Below, piece after piece: positions 44,604-53,752 of a DNA stretch of 64,000 bases. Location of the stretch: contig VGCH01000009.1 of assembly GCA_016870115.1 (NCBI GenBank), positions 1 to 64,000 of the forward strand, written 5' to 3'. The notes below the pieces were generated by a model, which was given only the letters and a program-made list of their open reading frames with translations, was not told the DNA's origin and made no database searches. Source of the DNA: Alphaproteobacteria bacterium. Lineage in GTDB: Bacteria; Pseudomonadota; Alphaproteobacteria; Reyranellales; Reyranellaceae. Each line of letters opens with the position of its first letter. Positions within the stretch are counted from its first letter, which is position 1. Both the position numbers and the translations under genes were made by a program.

Positions 44604-45410
44604 TCAACGAATCCAGAGCCAGGCGAGGGCGAGACAGCCCAGCGCGATCCGGTACCAAGCAAAAACCCCGAACCCGTGACGGCTGACAAAACCCAAGAAG
44701 GCGCCAACCACCAGCCAGGCCGTGAGAAACGCGGCACAAAAGCCGACCGCTATCACCGCGGCGCCGTCCCAGCTCAGGGTCGACCAGTTCTTGTAGAGGT
44801 CATAAACCGTTGCCCCCAGCATCGTGGGCATGGCCAGGAAGAACGAGAATTCGGCGGCGGTGGCGCGGTCGACCCGGAACACGCGCGCCCCCATGATGGT
44901 GGCGCCCGCCCGCGACACGCCGGGAACCAGCGCCAGACACTGGCACAGCCCGATCTTTAGCGCGGTCTTCCAGTCGATCTGTTCAAGCGCTTTGAAGCGC
45001 GGCCGCTGGGCGTAGCGCTCGACGACGAGGATCGCGATGCCACCGACGATCAGCGCGATCGCGACGCTCGTCGGGTTGAACAGCAGCGCCTTGATGTGCT
45101 TGTGGGCGAGCGCGCCGATCACGGCCGCCGGCAGGAACGCGATGAGGATCGCGGAGGCGAACCGCAGTGCCACCGGATCGCGCTGCAAGACGCCCAGCCC
45201 GGTGGTCCAGATCTTGAGCCGATAGAGCCAGCACACGGCGAGGATCGCGCCGAGCTGGATCACGATCTCGAACACCTTGCCCGGTGGCCCCTCGAAACCC
45301 AGGACAGCCTCGAACAGGATGATGTGGCCCGTCGAGGACACCGGCAAGAACTCGGTCAGTCCCTCGACAATGCCGATCGCGATCGCCTGCAGGTAGAGGG
45401 TGACGTCCAT
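44604..45410 (-). CDS. uppP: Undecaprenyl-diphosphate phosphatase UppP (BacA)
   Basis: Recycles undecaprenyl pyrophosphate for cell-wall synthesis at the inner membrane; extra copies give bacitracin resistance. The 268-residue hydrophobic protein has both family motifs, EGLTEFLPVSSTGH near the N-terminus and PGVSRAGATIMGA in the second half. It begins two bases after parC ends. Confidence 0.96.
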   Translation of the reverse strand: MDVTLYLQAIAIGIVEGLTEFLPVSSTGHIILFEAVLGFEGPPGKVFEIVIQLGAILAVCWLYRLKIWTTGLGVLQRDPVALRFASAILIAFLPAAVIGALAHKHIKALLFNPTSVAIALIVGGIAILVVERYAQRPRFKALEQIDWKTALKIGLCQCLALVPGVSRAGATIMGARVFRVDRATAAEFSFFLAMPTMLGATVYDLYKNWSTLSWDGAAVIAVGFCAAFLTAWLVVGAFLGFVSRHGFGVFAWYRIALGCLALAWLWIR

Positions 45411-45412
45411 GC

Positions 45413-47653
45413 TCAGGACCGGAACCGTCTGGCCCGCGGCCAGCCCTTTTCGGGCATGCGGCCGGCCTGGGCGCGGTCACCACGCCAGAACTTGAGCTCG
45501 CTCGCGGGCACCACGCGGCTGCCCCAAGCGAGGCCATCGGCCAGGCGGAACGCCGTCGCGTCGGAGAGACGCGCGTCCTTACTCTTCTGCAGGAGAACAC
45601 CCCGTCCGCGCGTCATCTCCGGCACCTGCTCGATTGGGAAGACCAGCAGCTTGCGGTTCTCGCCGAGCGCGGCGATCTGGTCGGCGCCCTCGGGTACGGC
45701 CGCGATCGCCACCGCCTTCTCGTCGTCGGCCACGTTCAGCACCTGCTTGCCATTGCGGGTCTGCGCCACGACCTCGTCCTCGGGCACCAGGAATCCGCGC
45801 CCGGCGTCCGACGCCACGAGGAAGCGCCGGCCACCCTTGAACACCTCCAGCTCGACGATCTCCTGCTCGTTGCCGAGTTCGATCATCAGCCGGATGGGCT
45901 CACCGTGCCCGCGCGCCGACGGCAGCCGGTCGCAGGCGAGCGTATAGAAGCGGCCGTTGGTACCGAACACCAGGAGCTTGTCGGTCGACTGAGCGTGGCG
46001 GGCGAAGCGCGGGCCATCGCCCTCCTTGAACTTCAGCTCCGCCGCCTGCTTGTCATCGAGGTGTCCCTTGGCGGCGCGGATCCAGCCCTTCTCGGAGCAG
46101 ACGATGGTGACGGGCTCGCGCTCGACATAGTCCTCGACAGCCGCGGCGATCTCAGCCGGCGCGTCGGCGAGTTCAGTGCGGCGACGGCCGAGCGCGGTCT
46201 TGGCGCCGAACTTGCGGCGGGTCTCCTGCGTCTCCTCGGCGATCTTGTCCCACTGCTTGCGCTCGTCGGCGATCAGCGCCTTGAGGTCCTTCCGCTCGGC
46301 CGTGAGCTTCTTGTGCTCGGATTTGATCTCGAATTCCTCAAGGCGACGCAGCGCGCGCAGCCGCATGTTCAGGATCGCTTCGGCCTGGGTGTCGGTGAGC
46401 TTGAAGGCCTTGATCATCGCAGGCTTGGGTTCGTCCTGCTCGCGGATGATGCGGATCAGCTTGTCGAGGTTGAGATAGGCGATCAGGAACCCGTCGAGCA
46501 GCTCCAACCGCCGCTCGATCGCCGCCAGCCGGTGCCGCGAACGCCGCAGAAGGACGACACGACGATGGTCGAGGAAGGCCTGCAGCGCCTCGCGCAGATC
46601 CATCACGCGCGGCGTGTTGTCCTTGTCGAGGACATTGAGGTTGAGCGGGAAGCGGATCTCGAGATCAGTCTGACGGAACAGTTGTTCCATCAGAAGCTCG
46701 GCCGGCACATTGCCGGCGCGCGGCTCCAGCACGACGCGCACATCGTCGGCCGACTCGTCGCGCACATCCTCCAGGATCGGCAGCTTCTTGGCGGCGATGA
46801 TCTCGGCGATGCGCTCGATCAGCCGCCCCTTCTGGACCTGGTAGGGAATCTCGGTGACGACGATGATGTAGCGCCCGCGCGGCAGCTGCTCGACCGACCA
46901 GCGCGCGCGCAAGCGGAATGCGCCGCGACCGGTGCGGTAGGTCTCCACGATCGACTCGCGCGGCTCGACCAACAGGCCGCCGGTCGGGAAGTCGGGACCC
47001 TTCACCAGATCGACCAGCGTCTCGATGCGCGCGTTGGGCGTCTTGATGAGATGCAACAAGGCGTCGCACAGCTCGCCGGCATTGTGCGGCGGGATCGAAG
47101 TCGCCATGCCGACGGCGATGCCGGCAGAACCGTTGGCCAGCAGGTTTGGAAACGCCGCCGGCAACACCACCGGCTCCTCGGTCGAGCCGTCGTAGTTGGG
47201 CCGGAAATCGACCGCGTCCTCGTCGATCCCCGCGAGAAGCGCCTCGGCCACCTCGGTAAGGCGCGCCTCGGTGTAGCGCATGGCGGCCGGGTTATCGCCG
47301 TCGATGTTCCCGAAGTTGCCCTGGCCCTCGACCAGGGGAAAGCGAACGGAGAACTCCTGCGCCAGCCGCACCATGGCGTCGTAGATCGATTGATCGCCGT
47401 GCGGGTGGTATTGGCCGATCACATCGCCGACGACGCGCGCGCTTTTCTTGAAGGGGCTCTGCGGGTCCAGGCGCAACTGCCGCATGGCGTAGAGCAGGCG
47501 GCGATGTACCGGCTTCAGCCCATCGCGCACGTCCGGCAGCGAGCGCGCCATGATGGTGGACAGCGCATAGCTGAGATAGCGCTCGGACAGCGCCTGGCCG
47601 AACGGCACCGGGCGGATTTCCGCCGGCACGACAAGGGACGTCTTCTTGGCCAT
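45413..47653 (-). CDS. parC: DNA topoisomerase IV subunit A
   Basis: Cleavage-rejoining subunit that unlinks daughter chromosomes. The catalytic Tyr is in [11 protein letters not shown]. The quinolone-determining region reads [26 protein letters not shown] in two overlapping parts, with Q and D in the E. coli S80 and E84 region. The 746 residues and the reduced C-terminal beta-pinwheel (ending after about residue 720) fit ParC, not GyrA. It lies 45 bases after recO. Confidence 0.94.
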   Translation of the reverse strand: MAKKTSLVVPAEIRPVPFGQALSERYLSYALSTIMARSLPDVRDGLKPVHRRLLYAMRQLRLDPQSPFKKSARVVGDVIGQYHPHGDQSIYDAMVRLAQEFSVRFPLVEGQGNFGNIDGDNPAAMRYTEARLTEVAEALLAGIDEDAVDFRPNYDGSTEEPVVLPAAFPNLLANGSAGIAVGMATSIPPHNAGELCDALLHLIKTPNARIETLVDLVKGPDFPTGGLLVEPRESIVETYRTGRGAFRLRARWSVEQLPRGRYIIVVTEIPYQVQKGRLIERIAEIIAAKKLPILEDVRDESADDVRVVLEPRAGNVPAELLMEQLFRQTDLEIRFPLNLNVLDKDNTPRVMDLREALQAFLDHRRVVLLRRSRHRLAAIERRLELLDGFLIAYLNLDKLIRIIREQDEPKPAMIKAFKLTDTQAEAILNMRLRALRRLEEFEIKSEHKKLTAERKDLKALIADERKQWDKIAEETQETRRKFGAKTALGRRRTELADAPAEIAAAVEDYVEREPVTIVCSEKGWIRAAKGHLDDKQAAELKFKEGDGPRFARHAQSTDKLLVFGTNGRFYTLACDRLPSARGHGEPIRLMIELGNEQEIVELEVFKGGRRFLVASDAGRGFLVPEDEVVAQTRNGKQVLNVADDEKAVAIAAVPEGADQIAALGENRKLLVFPIEQVPEMTRGRGVLLQKSKDARLSDATAFRLADGLAWGSRVVPASELKFWRGDRAQAGRMPEKGWPRARRFRS

Positions 47654-47698
47654 CGTGAGGGGGCCCGACCGCGGTTCATGCCGCGGCCCTTTCCGTTT

Positions 47699-48415
47699 CT
47701 ATCGTTGAAGCGATTCCATAAATCTCGCCCGTGCCGGAGGCAAGGGCTTGTTGTGCGGCCAGAAGACGTGCCGTTCGAGGAAGTGCCCGGTGAGATCGAG
47801 GCCGGCCCGCAGTTCGTCCGCGTCGCGGGCCAGTCCACCCCGCAGCAGGAAGTCGGGCAATGTCAGCAGCCGGTCGCGATAGGGTTCGGCCGCCTGCCGC
47901 GAGACCGCGCGGCCGGTTCGGGGCGACACAAACGCCAACTCGTCTGCCGGCCCGCCCAGGGCGCAACTCGTCAGATCGAGTCCGTAGCCCAGCTCCTGCA
48001 GGAGCCCGAGTTCCAGGCGGACATAGAGTGTGGCCCACCCCGTGTGCCCCATCACCCCGAGGAACGCGAGGAGCGCGTCGAATACCGCGGGGTGCGGCTC
48101 GCGCTCGGGCAACGACGCCTCGATCACCACGCAGGCAGCGGAGAGGCCCGCGAGGCACGGCGGATCGTCGAGTGCCAGAGCGGCGTGCGGCGTGCGCAGC
48201 TCGCCCGTGTAGTTGCCAAGCTGCTCGGCGAGCCGCGCCCGCCATTGCGCGGCGACATGGTTTCCGGGCTGCCACACCGGTCGCGCGGCGCGGGAGGCGC
48301 CACCCGCGACGAAGCCCGCGTGGCGCCCATGGTCGCGGGTCAGCAGCGTCGCGACCAGGCCGCCTTCGCCATGCGGTCGTGCCGACAGCACGATGCCCTC
48401 GTCGGCCCATTCCAT
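47699..48415 (-). CDS. recO: DNA repair protein RecO
   Basis: Loads RecA with RecR at single-strand gaps. The N-terminal OB-fold begins EWADEGIVLSARPHGEGG, a family signature. The helical C-terminal part has LELGLLQELGYGLDLTSCALGG. The ATG at 48415 gives 238 residues, the normal length; the longer reading overlaps the divergent phoD and is discarded. The zinc-finger Cys set of some RecO proteins is reduced to one Cys here. Confidence 0.93.
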   Translation of the reverse strand: MEWADEGIVLSARPHGEGGLVATLLTRDHGRHAGFVAGGASRAARPVWQPGNHVAAQWRARLAEQLGNYTGELRTPHAALALDDPPCLAGLSAACVVIEASLPEREPHPAVFDALLAFLGVMGHTGWATLYVRLELGLLQELGYGLDLTSCALGGPADELAFVSPRTGRAVSRQAAEPYRDRLLTLPDFLLRGGLARDADELRAGLDLTGHFLERHVFWPHNKPLPPARARFMESLQR

Positions 48416-48480
48416 CGCCGCGATATGCCCGCTTTCACCGCCGCTCGCAATCGAACGCACCGCCTGTCTAGAATGGATCG

Positions 48481-50031
48481 ATGCGTCTGCCTCGCCGTCG
48501 CTTGTTCGCCGCTTCCTCAGCCACTGCCCTGCTCCCGAAGCGCGTCTACGCGCAGCGCGGCGACAGGCCCCGACTCGAGGGTGGTGTGCAGGCCGGCGAC
48601 CCGACATCCAACCAGGTGACGCTCTGGGCGCGGAGTGATCGTGCCGCACGCCTGGTCGTGGAGTGGTCCACGACCGAGTCCTTTGCCGAGGCGCGTCAGC
48701 TCGAAGGCCCCCTCGCCGGCCCGGACGCCGACTTCACGGCGCAGCTGCGCCTGGTGGGTCTACCCGCAGGACAGACGATCTTCTACCGCCTGCGGTTCGT
48801 CGAACCGGCAAGCGGCGGCTTCTCGAGCGAGCCGGCGTCCGGCCGTTTGACGCTGCCTGCCAGCGCGCCGCGCGACGTCTCTTTCGTCTGGTCGGCGGAC
48901 ACGGTGGGCCAGGGTTTCGGCATCAACCCCGACTTGGGTGGCATGCGCATCTACGAGACCATGCGCTCGCTCAGGCCCGATTTCTTCGTGCATTGCGGCG
49001 ACACGATCTACGCCGACAATCCACTCTCCGCCGAGGTCCGGCTGCCGGATGGCACGATCTGGCGCAACCTTGTCACCGAGGCCAAATCCAAGGTCGCGGA
49101 GACGCTCGACGAGTTTCGCGGCAACTTCCGCTACAATCTGCTGGTCGCCAATCTGCGCCGGTTCAACGCCGACGTGCCGCAAATCGCGCTCTGGGACGAC
49201 CATGAAGTGGTCGACAACTGGCACTGGAACCTGCGGTTGGATAGCGATCCGCGCTATCGCGAGAAGGACGCCGGCGTGTTGGCGCGCCGCGCCGCGCGCG
49301 CCTTCAGCGAATCCGTTCCGATGGCGAGCGCCGCGCCCACGCCGGACAGGACGCTCGCCTTCAACCGACGCTTCGCCTTCGGTCCCGACTTCGATCTCTT
49401 CCGGCTCGACATGCGAAGCCACCGCGCGGCAAACGGGCCCAATCTTGAACCCACGGCCGGTCCTGCGACCGCCTTTCTTGGCCGCGCGCAACTCGACTGG
49501 TTGAAAGCCGCGCTCAAGACCTCGCGTGCCACCTGGAAGGTGATCGCGGCCAGCATGCCGCTCGGTCTCATCGTGTGGGACGACTGGCGCCGCCGTCAGG
49601 GCTCCGAAGCGATTGCCAATGGCGACAACGGGCCGCCGCTCGGTCGCGAGCACGAAATCGCCGAACTACTGTCGTTCCTCGCCCGGGAGAGCGTGCGCAA
49701 CGTCGTCTGGATTTGCGGCGATGTGCACTATCCCGCGACGCACCTGTACGATCCGACCGGTGCGACCTTCGGCGATTTCCAGCCGTTCCACGAGTTCGTG
49801 TCGGGGCCGCTCAATGCCGGCGGCTTCGGTCCGAACGCGCTCGATCGCACTTTCGGACCGCGCATCCTGTTCCAGAAGACGCCGCCGGCGGGCCGATTCA
49901 ACACCGCGCCGTCGGAAGGCTCCGCCCATTTCGGGCATATCCGGATCGTCGCCAAGACGCGCCGCTTGATCCAGACGCATCGCGACGCGGCCGGCACCGT
50001 GCTGCACACCACCGAGCTCGACCCGGCGTGA
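48481..50031 (+). CDS. Alkaline phosphatase D family protein (PhoD-like)
   Basis: Secreted or periplasmic phosphodiesterase/phosphomonoesterase, 516 residues. A twin-arginine-like signal (RLPRRRLFAASSATALL) is followed by the N-terminal PhoD fibronectin-like domain (~35-125). Metal motifs of the phosphatase domain are VWSADTVGQG, HCGDTIYADNP, LWDDHEVVDNW and ICGDVHYPATH. It is on the opposite strand to the era and recO genes between which it lies, ending four bases from the era stop. Confidence 0.91.
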   Translation: MRLPRRRLFAASSATALLPKRVYAQRGDRPRLEGGVQAGDPTSNQVTLWARSDRAARLVVEWSTTESFAEARQLEGPLAGPDADFTAQLRLVGLPAGQTIFYRLRFVEPASGGFSSEPASGRLTLPASAPRDVSFVWSADTVGQGFGINPDLGGMRIYETMRSLRPDFFVHCGDTIYADNPLSAEVRLPDGTIWRNLVTEAKSKVAETLDEFRGNFRYNLLVANLRRFNADVPQIALWDDHEVVDNWHWNLRLDSDPRYREKDAGVLARRAARAFSESVPMASAAPTPDRTLAFNRRFAFGPDFDLFRLDMRSHRAANGPNLEPTAGPATAFLGRAQLDWLKAALKTSRATWKVIAASMPLGLIVWDDWRRRQGSEAIANGDNGPPLGREHEIAELLSFLARESVRNVVWICGDVHYPATHLYDPTGATFGDFQPFHEFVSGPLNAGGFGPNALDRTFGPRILFQKTPPAGRFNTAPSEGSAHFGHIRIVAKTRRLIQTHRDAAGTVLHTTELDPA

Positions 50032-50035
50032 ACCT

Positions 50036-50962
50036 TCAGTCCTTGGGGTCGTAGTCCAGGCCGATCGAGCGATAATGCGCGGGGTCGTCGGACCAGCGCT
50101 CGCTCACCTTCACATGCAGAAAGAGATGCACCGGCCGCTCGAGCATCTCGCCGAGCTCGCGCCGGGCGGCGGCGCCGATCTCCCGCACCCGGGCGCCGCC
50201 TTTGCCCAGCACGATCGCTCGCTGGCCTTCGCGCTGGACGTGGATCGTTTGGTCGATGCGGACCGAACCGTCCTTCCGCTCCGTCCAGGTATCAGTCTCG
50301 ACCGCCGCCTCGTAGGGCAGCTCCTGGTGCAACTGCCGGAACACCTGCTCACGCGTCACTTCGGCGGCCAGCAGGCGCTGCGGCAGATCGGCGGCCTGAT
50401 CCTCGGGATAGAGAAACGGTCCGGCGGGCACGGCGGCGCCCAGCGCTGCCAGCACGTCGGCGACACCATCTTTCTTCAGCGCGCTCACCATGAACGTGCG
50501 CTCGAAGCCCAGCATGGCGTTGGCACGGGCCGTCAGATCGAGGAGTTTCTCGCGCGCGACCAGATCGACCTTGTTCAGAATAAGGATCTTGGGCGCGGCG
50601 CTTTCCTTCAGGCCGGCTATGACCGCACGCGTCTCGTCACCGAGACCGCCGGCTGCGTCGACGACCAGCGCCACGAGGTCGGCGTCCTGCGCGCCCTGCC
50701 AGGCAGCAGCCACCATCGCCCGCTCCAGCCGACGCGAGGCGAGCCGGAAAATGCCCGGCGTGTCGACCAGGACTACCTGCGCGCGCTCGCCGGAAGGAAG
50801 CTCGGCGAGCGCGATGCCAATCACCCGCATGCGAGTCGTCTGGACCTTGGGCGAGACGATGCTCACCTTCGAGCCGACCAGCGCATTCACCAGGGTCGAC
50901 TTGCCGGCATTGGGCGCGCCGACCACAGCCACAAACCCCGCTCGCGTCCCCGCCTCGCTCAT
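50036..50962 (-). CDS. era: GTPase Era
   Basis: Essential GTPase that helps 16S rRNA maturation and 30S assembly. G1 is GAPNAGKSTLV, G3 VDTPGIFRLA, and G4 NKVD. The C-terminal KH domain has VLGKGGARVREIGAAARREL. The length of 308 is normal. It overlaps the rnc stop by four bases. Confidence 0.96.
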   Translation of the reverse strand: MSEAGTRAGFVAVVGAPNAGKSTLVNALVGSKVSIVSPKVQTTRMRVIGIALAELPSGERAQVVLVDTPGIFRLASRRLERAMVAAAWQGAQDADLVALVVDAAGGLGDETRAVIAGLKESAAPKILILNKVDLVAREKLLDLTARANAMLGFERTFMVSALKKDGVADVLAALGAAVPAGPFLYPEDQAADLPQRLLAAEVTREQVFRQLHQELPYEAAVETDTWTERKDGSVRIDQTIHVQREGQRAIVLGKGGARVREIGAAARRELGEMLERPVHLFLHVKVSERWSDDPAHYRSIGLDYDPKD

Positions 50963-51660
50963 CGTCCCTCCAGTTCGACCAAGAGCGCCATCGCCGCCAG
51001 ACGCTCGGCCTCACGCTTGCTGCCGGCACGGCCGACATGCGGCGGTGCTCCTTCCACGCTCACCTCGACCACGAACGTCGGAGCGTGCGGTGGCCCCTCG
51101 CGACCAACCTCCCGATAGGCCGGAAGCTTGAGGCGACGCGCCTGCGCCCATTCCTGCAGCGCCGTCTTGGAGTCGCGCGGCGCCTCGGTCTGACCGTCGA
51201 TGCGATCGCCCCAAAGCCGCTCGACCGTGGCCGCGGCCGCGGCGTATCCCGCGTCGAGATGGATGGCGCCGACCAGCGCCTCGATTGCGTCGGCAAGGAT
51301 GCTGTCGCGGACAGGTCGGCCGCCCCGCTCGGAATCGGCGATGCGAACGTGCCGCCCGAGATCAATCGCACCGGCGATCGCCGCGAGCGTCTCCTCGCGT
51401 ACGAGCGCAGCGTGGCGGCGGGCGAGCTCGCCCTCGCGCTCGGCGGGATGGCGCCGCAGCAGAAGCGTGGCGATGGCGAGCGAGAGCACGCGATCACCCA
51501 GGAACTCCAGCCGCTCGTTGCCGTGCGGGAAGGCCGCCTTCAGGGCCGGCGCGCGATCGAGCGCGCTGCGATGCGTCAGGGCCTCCGCGAGCAGCTCGAC
51601 CCGCGCGAAGACGTGGCCACAGCCGCGCTCGACTGCCGTCCGGTCGATGTCGGTGCTCAG
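50959..51660 (-). CDS. rnc: Ribonuclease III
   Basis: Double-strand RNase for rRNA and mRNA processing. The signature ERLEFLGDRVLSLAIA holds the catalytic Glu/Asp set; the second acidic pair is in DAIEALVGAIHLDAG. The C-terminal double-strand RNA-binding domain has GSKREAERLAAMALL. The start is uncertain: the family N-terminus would begin at a CTG (51660) that overlaps the lepB stop as CTGA, with AAGGG upstream. The only in-frame ATG is at 51711 inside lepB, adding 17 residues. Confidence 0.9.
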   Translation of the reverse strand: MSTDIDRTAVERGCGHVFARVELLAEALTHRSALDRAPALKAAFPHGNERLEFLGDRVLSLAIATLLLRRHPAEREGELARRHAALVREETLAAIAGAIDLGRHVRIADSERGGRPVRDSILADAIEALVGAIHLDAGYAAAAATVERLWGDRIDGQTEAPRDSKTALQEWAQARRLKLPAYREVGREGPPHAPTFVVEVSVEGAPPHVGRAGSKREAERLAAMALLVELEGR

Positions 51661-52481
51661 TGGATGCCCTTGAAGAGCCGGTTGTAGCGCACCGCGCCCG
51701 GCCACTTCCAAGGTTCGAGCCAGCCCGCCGCCCCGGGATCGTGCGAAAAGAAGATGAACTCGGCGCGGCCCACCAGATTCTCGAACGGCACGTACCAGCC
51801 GAGCGTGTCGCGATCGCGCAGTTGCCCCAATCGATCACGGCCGAGCAGCGACGTGCGGCTGTCGAGCGAATCGTCGCGATTGTCGCCCATCACGAAGAAG
51901 TGGCCGGCCGGCACCGTGAACTCCGGCGTGTTGTCTGTCGCGAAGGTGTCGGAGTACTCCAGCAACAGGTACTTGCGGCCGTTGGGCAGCTCCTCCGAAT
52001 AGAGGGTGCCGCGCTGCGAATGGCCATGGGCTGTGCGGGCATAGTCTCCGATCCGGACGCGCTCGACCGGCTTGCCATTGATCGCCAGTACGCCACCCTT
52101 CACCTGCACGCGGTCGCCGGGCATGCCGACAATGCGCTTGATGTAGTCGGTTCGGTTCGTGCCCTGACCCTGGTCGCCGGGATACTTGAACACCGCGACG
52201 TCACCGCGCTGCGGCTGTTGCCCCCACACACGGCCGGAGAAGCCCCCGGCGGAGAACGGGAAAGAGTGCTTGCTGTAGCCGTAGGAGTACTTCGACACGA
52301 AGAGATAGTCGCCGACCAGGAGCGTCGGGATCATCGACCCGCTCGGGATGTTGAACGGTTCGATCGCGAAGGTGCGCACCACAAGCGCGATCAGCACGGC
52401 GTAAATCACCGTCCGGATCGTCTCGCCCCAGCCCTCGGGCTTGTCGCGGCCACGCTTGCGCCGCTCCACCACTTCCGTCAT
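51657..52481 (-). CDS. lepB: Signal peptidase I
   Basis: Cleaves Sec signal peptides at the outer face of the inner membrane. A single N-terminal membrane helix (residues ~20-40) precedes the catalytic Ser49 in IPSGSMIPTL. The general base Lys115 is in YIKRIVGMPGD, and GDNRDDSLDSR is the conserved box E. At 274 residues it is of normal alphaproteobacterial length. A 97-base gap, without a clear terminator, separates it from acpS. Confidence 0.95.
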   Translation of the reverse strand: MTEVVERRKRGRDKPEGWGETIRTVIYAVLIALVVRTFAIEPFNIPSGSMIPTLLVGDYLFVSKYSYGYSKHSFPFSAGGFSGRVWGQQPQRGDVAVFKYPGDQGQGTNRTDYIKRIVGMPGDRVQVKGGVLAINGKPVERVRIGDYARTAHGHSQRGTLYSEELPNGRKYLLLEYSDTFATDNTPEFTVPAGHFFVMGDNRDDSLDSRTSLLGRDRLGQLRDRDTLGWYVPFENLVGRAEFIFFSHDPGAAGWLEPWKWPGAVRYNRLFKGIH

Positions 52482-52578
52482 CGCAGGTCCATTCGCGGGA
52501 AGCCGCGCCTATAGCAGGGCCGTCCCGCCCTGTCCCGCGCCGCTTCGGTGCGGCGGATCGCCCCGCAGTCGGGCCCTT

Positions 52579-52980
52579 TCACGGTGCCGGCACCGCCGAG
52601 ATGATGACGATGGCCTGGGCCAGCGGATACTCGTCGGTCAGGCTGACGTCGATCCGGGCTTGCATGCCGGGGGGTGTGATCTCGTCCAGGCGGGCCAGCG
52701 CGCCGCCGGTCAGCGCCAGCGTCGGCCGGCCACCCCGAACATTGACCACGCCCATGTCGCGCATAAAGACGCCCCGGCGAAACCCGGTGCCCAGTGCCTT
52801 CGAGCAGGCCTCTTTCGCGGCGAAGCGCTTGGCATAGCTGGCCGCCCGGGTGGCGCGCCCCTCAGAGCGTTGCCGCTCCACCTCGGTAAAGCAGCGTTGC
52901 ACGAACCGATCGCCGAAGCGTTCGAGCGATTTTTCGATGCGACGGATATCGCAGAGGTCGCTGCCGAGGCCGAGGATCAC
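52579..52980 (-). CDS. acpS: Holo-[acyl-carrier-protein] synthase AcpS
   Basis: Transfers phosphopantetheine from CoA to acyl carrier protein. The metal and CoA sites are [13 protein letters not shown] and [15 protein letters not shown]. The GTG at 52980 overlaps the pdxJ stop as GTGA and gives 133 residues. The pdxJ-acpS pair is a conserved proteobacterial arrangement. Confidence 0.95.
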   Translation of the reverse strand: MILGLGSDLCDIRRIEKSLERFGDRFVQRCFTEVERQRSEGRATRAASYAKRFAAKEACSKALGTGFRRGVFMRDMGVVNVRGGRPTLALTGGALARLDEITPPGMQARIDVSLTDEYPLAQAIVIISAVPAP

Positions 52981-53729
52981 GCCACGGCCCTCGCCCGGGC
53001 CTCGTCCATCAGCCGCCGCATTTCGCGGATCGCCGGTACGAGGCCCACAAAGATCGCCTCGCCGATCAGGAAGTGTCCGATGTTGAGCTCCCGTGCCTGC
53101 GGGATTGCGGCGACGGGCCCGACATTGTCGTAGGCGAGTCCATGGCCGATGTGGCACTCCAGCCCCAGGCGACCGCAGGCTTCCGCCGCGCGCGCGAGCC
53201 GCCGCAGCTCGTTGGCTCGCTCCTCGCCGGCGAGTTCGCAGTAGCGACCGGCGTGCAATTCGACCACCGGCGCACCGAGCGCGACCGCTGACTCGAGCTG
53301 ACGCGAATCCGCCTCGACGAACAGCGAGACGCGAATACCGGCATCGCGCAGCCGCGCCACCATCGGCTTCAGGTGATTGTGCTGGCCCGCGGCATCCAGC
53401 CCGCCCTCGGTCGTGCGCTCCTCGCGGCGCTCCGGCACGATGCAGGCGGCGTGCGGCCGGTGGCGCAGCGCGATCGCCAACATCTCTTCGGTCGCCGCTA
53501 TCTCAAAATTGAGCGGCAGGTCGATCTCGGCCATCAGCCGCTCGATATCGCTGTCCACGATATGACGGCGGTCCTCCCGCAGATGGGCGGTGATCCCGTC
53601 GGCTCCGGCCTCGGCTGCCAGCCGGGCGGCACGCAGAGGATCGGGCATCGCTCCGCCGCGCGCATTACGCACGGTCGCGACGTGGTCGATGTTCACGCCG
53701 AGGCGGAGCGGCGGCAGCGCGGCTTGCAT
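52977..53729 (-). CDS. pdxJ: Pyridoxine 5'-phosphate synthase
   Basis: Condenses deoxyxylulose phosphate with aminoacetone phosphate to make pyridoxine phosphate. Recognisable are [29 protein letters not shown], and the barrel segment [13 protein letters not shown]. The late GHGLAYDN and [13 protein letters not shown] are also conserved. The 250 residues from the ATG at 53729 fit the family. It starts 23 bases after rsh. Confidence 0.96.
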   Translation of the reverse strand: MQAALPPLRLGVNIDHVATVRNARGGAMPDPLRAARLAAEAGADGITAHLREDRRHIVDSDIERLMAEIDLPLNFEIAATEEMLAIALRHRPHAACIVPERREERTTEGGLDAAGQHNHLKPMVARLRDAGIRVSLFVEADSRQLESAVALGAPVVELHAGRYCELAGEERANELRRLARAAEACGRLGLECHIGHGLAYDNVGPVAAIPQARELNIGHFLIGEAIFVGLVPAIREMRRLMDEARARAVA

Positions 53730-53752
53730 GGGGTTCCTTCGCGATTGAGTTG

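Noticed and set aside
52525-52565. GC-rich hairpin between acpS and lepB (CGCCGC / GCGGCG)
   Set aside because: No U-run follows, so it is not a convincing terminator; the genes may still be co-transcribed.
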